64,000 nt of DNA from Nocardia rosealba. GTDB taxonomy: Bacteria; Actinomycetota; Actinomycetes; Mycobacteriales; Mycobacteriaceae. The position numbers were made by a program, and so were the translations under genes. Shown here one piece after another: positions 63,539 to 64,000 of this stretch. The first letter of the stretch is position 1; each line of letters starts with the position of its first letter. Under the pieces are notes generated by a model that saw nothing but the letters and a program-made list of their open reading frames with translations, was not told the origin of the DNA and made no database searches. The stretch covers positions 1 through 64,000 of the forward strand of contig NZ_JAIWNA010000009.1 of NCBI RefSeq assembly GCF_020216065.1, in the 5' to 3' direction.

Positions 63539-64000
63539 CCGATCGCTCTCCGCGCCAGTTCCTGCTCGATTCGATCGATTGTGGGCAGCTTCGTTTCCAA
63601 GTAGTAGGTGGCATCAACGAGGGAGATCCGGCCGTCGTTCATGGCGTCGAGAACGGTGGAGACATACATTCCGCCGAGGTTGCGCAGCTTCAGAATGTGT
63701 GGTGGTGCGAATCCGGAGGGGTCCTCGTCGGAGCGCTTCCGCTGGGCCACCTCGCGGGCTATGGCCAACTGACCCGCCAGCTGGCTGCCATCGATGTATC
63801 CGAGTGTCTTCAGGCGGACAGCGACTGCGGACTGACTCACGCGGAACCGCCTGGACAGCCGGTCGAGACTTCCGATCGGGTCGTCGGTTTCGAGCTCGGC
63901 TGCGATAGCTTCTCTGGGTAGTAAGAAGGCAGAGGCGAAGCTGTTACACAGCGCCTCATTTCCTTCTGCCGTGAAAACGTCACATAAGCCACTTGTTCGA
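63535..64000 (-). CDS. ImmA/IrrE-family protein, 5' end outside the window
   Basis: The frame is open from the stop at 63535 to the end of the window and carries on beyond it. The visible part is the C-terminal half of an ImmA/IrrE (COG2856) protein: GNEALCNSFASAFLLP is the conserved segment after the HExxH zinc site, with the third ligand Glu. A winged-helix part follows (RRFRVSQSAVAVRLKTLGY). The HExxH itself would lie off the edge. It is the expected partner and probable antitoxin or regulator for the DUF4411 toxin. Its own N-terminal part often holds an Xre-type helix-turn-helix. Confidence 0.8.
   Translation of the reverse strand, partial: RTSGLCDVFTAEGNEALCNSFASAFLLPREAIAAELETDDPIGSLDRLSRRFRVSQSAVAVRLKTLGYIDGSQLAGQLAIAREVAQRKRSDEDPSGFAPPHILKLRNLGGMYVSTVLDAMNDGRISLVDATYYLETKLPTIDRIEQELARRAIG

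Noticed and set aside
1..64000. CRISPR array, insertion sequence or integrase
   Set aside because: I saw no regularly spaced repeats, no transposase motifs and no tyrosine or serine recombinase signature on either strand.

Overview
The window is high-G+C actinobacterial DNA, most likely from Nocardia or a close relative in the Mycobacteriales. Pointers are the 5S rRNA type, many GTG/TTG starts, an ESX/EspC-type type VII secretion (T7SS) substrate system, a DUF732-like secreted protein and an actinobacterial-type ArgS. It opens at the tail of an rRNA operon (5S rRNA plus terminator). About 9 kb of ordinary genes follow: a MoaD-like/BNR-repeat pair, a lipoprotein, a YqcI/YcgG haem-oxygenase-like plus ATP-grasp pair, an ADP-ribosylglycohydrolase, an alpha-toroid membrane protein overlapping an EamA transporter, a TrpF-like isomerase and two unknown genes.

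From about 9.4 to 45.6 kb lies a striking helicase/nuclease island. (1) A + strand Upf1-like SF1 helicase carries a C-terminal MTES_1575-type nuclease domain. (2) An XPB-like helicase is encoded on the - strand. (3) A + strand two-gene operon encodes an 1127-aa unknown protein and a DUF1998 helicase, a layout like Druantia type III. (4) Converging on it is a - strand four-gene operon: a 2114-aa DUF1998 helicase with a nuclease-like tail, a RelE-fold/UvrD fusion, a HIRAN protein and a second RelE-fold/UvrD fusion. (5) A - strand operon ends in a PIF1 helicase fused to a degenerate DnaQ-like segment and a BRCT domain. (6) An OLD/GajA-like ATPase precedes a third RelE-fold/UvrD fusion, resembling Gabija. 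No integrase, transposase or methylase was seen in the island. The four-gene operon is my best candidate for an undescribed defence system.

From 45.9 to 51.4 kb there are two versions of a secretion module: EspC-like protein, large probable T7SS effector and lipoprotein, with a YbaB-like protein nearby. The lipoproteins may be immunity proteins.

From 51.5 to 64 kb the region is a mosaic. It holds a nuclease-like gene, an argS copy with probable frameshifts at both ends, a Shedu (DUF4263) nuclease, a BRCT-gene relic, three unknown genes, a broken DUF2326 ATPase gene, a relic joining the tails of a YbaB gene and an argS gene, a lower-G+C RelA/SpoT-type alarmone synthetase and an ImmA-like/DUF4411 toxin-antitoxin pair that runs off the end. 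Repeated gene-end relics and pseudogenes point to repeated recombination here.
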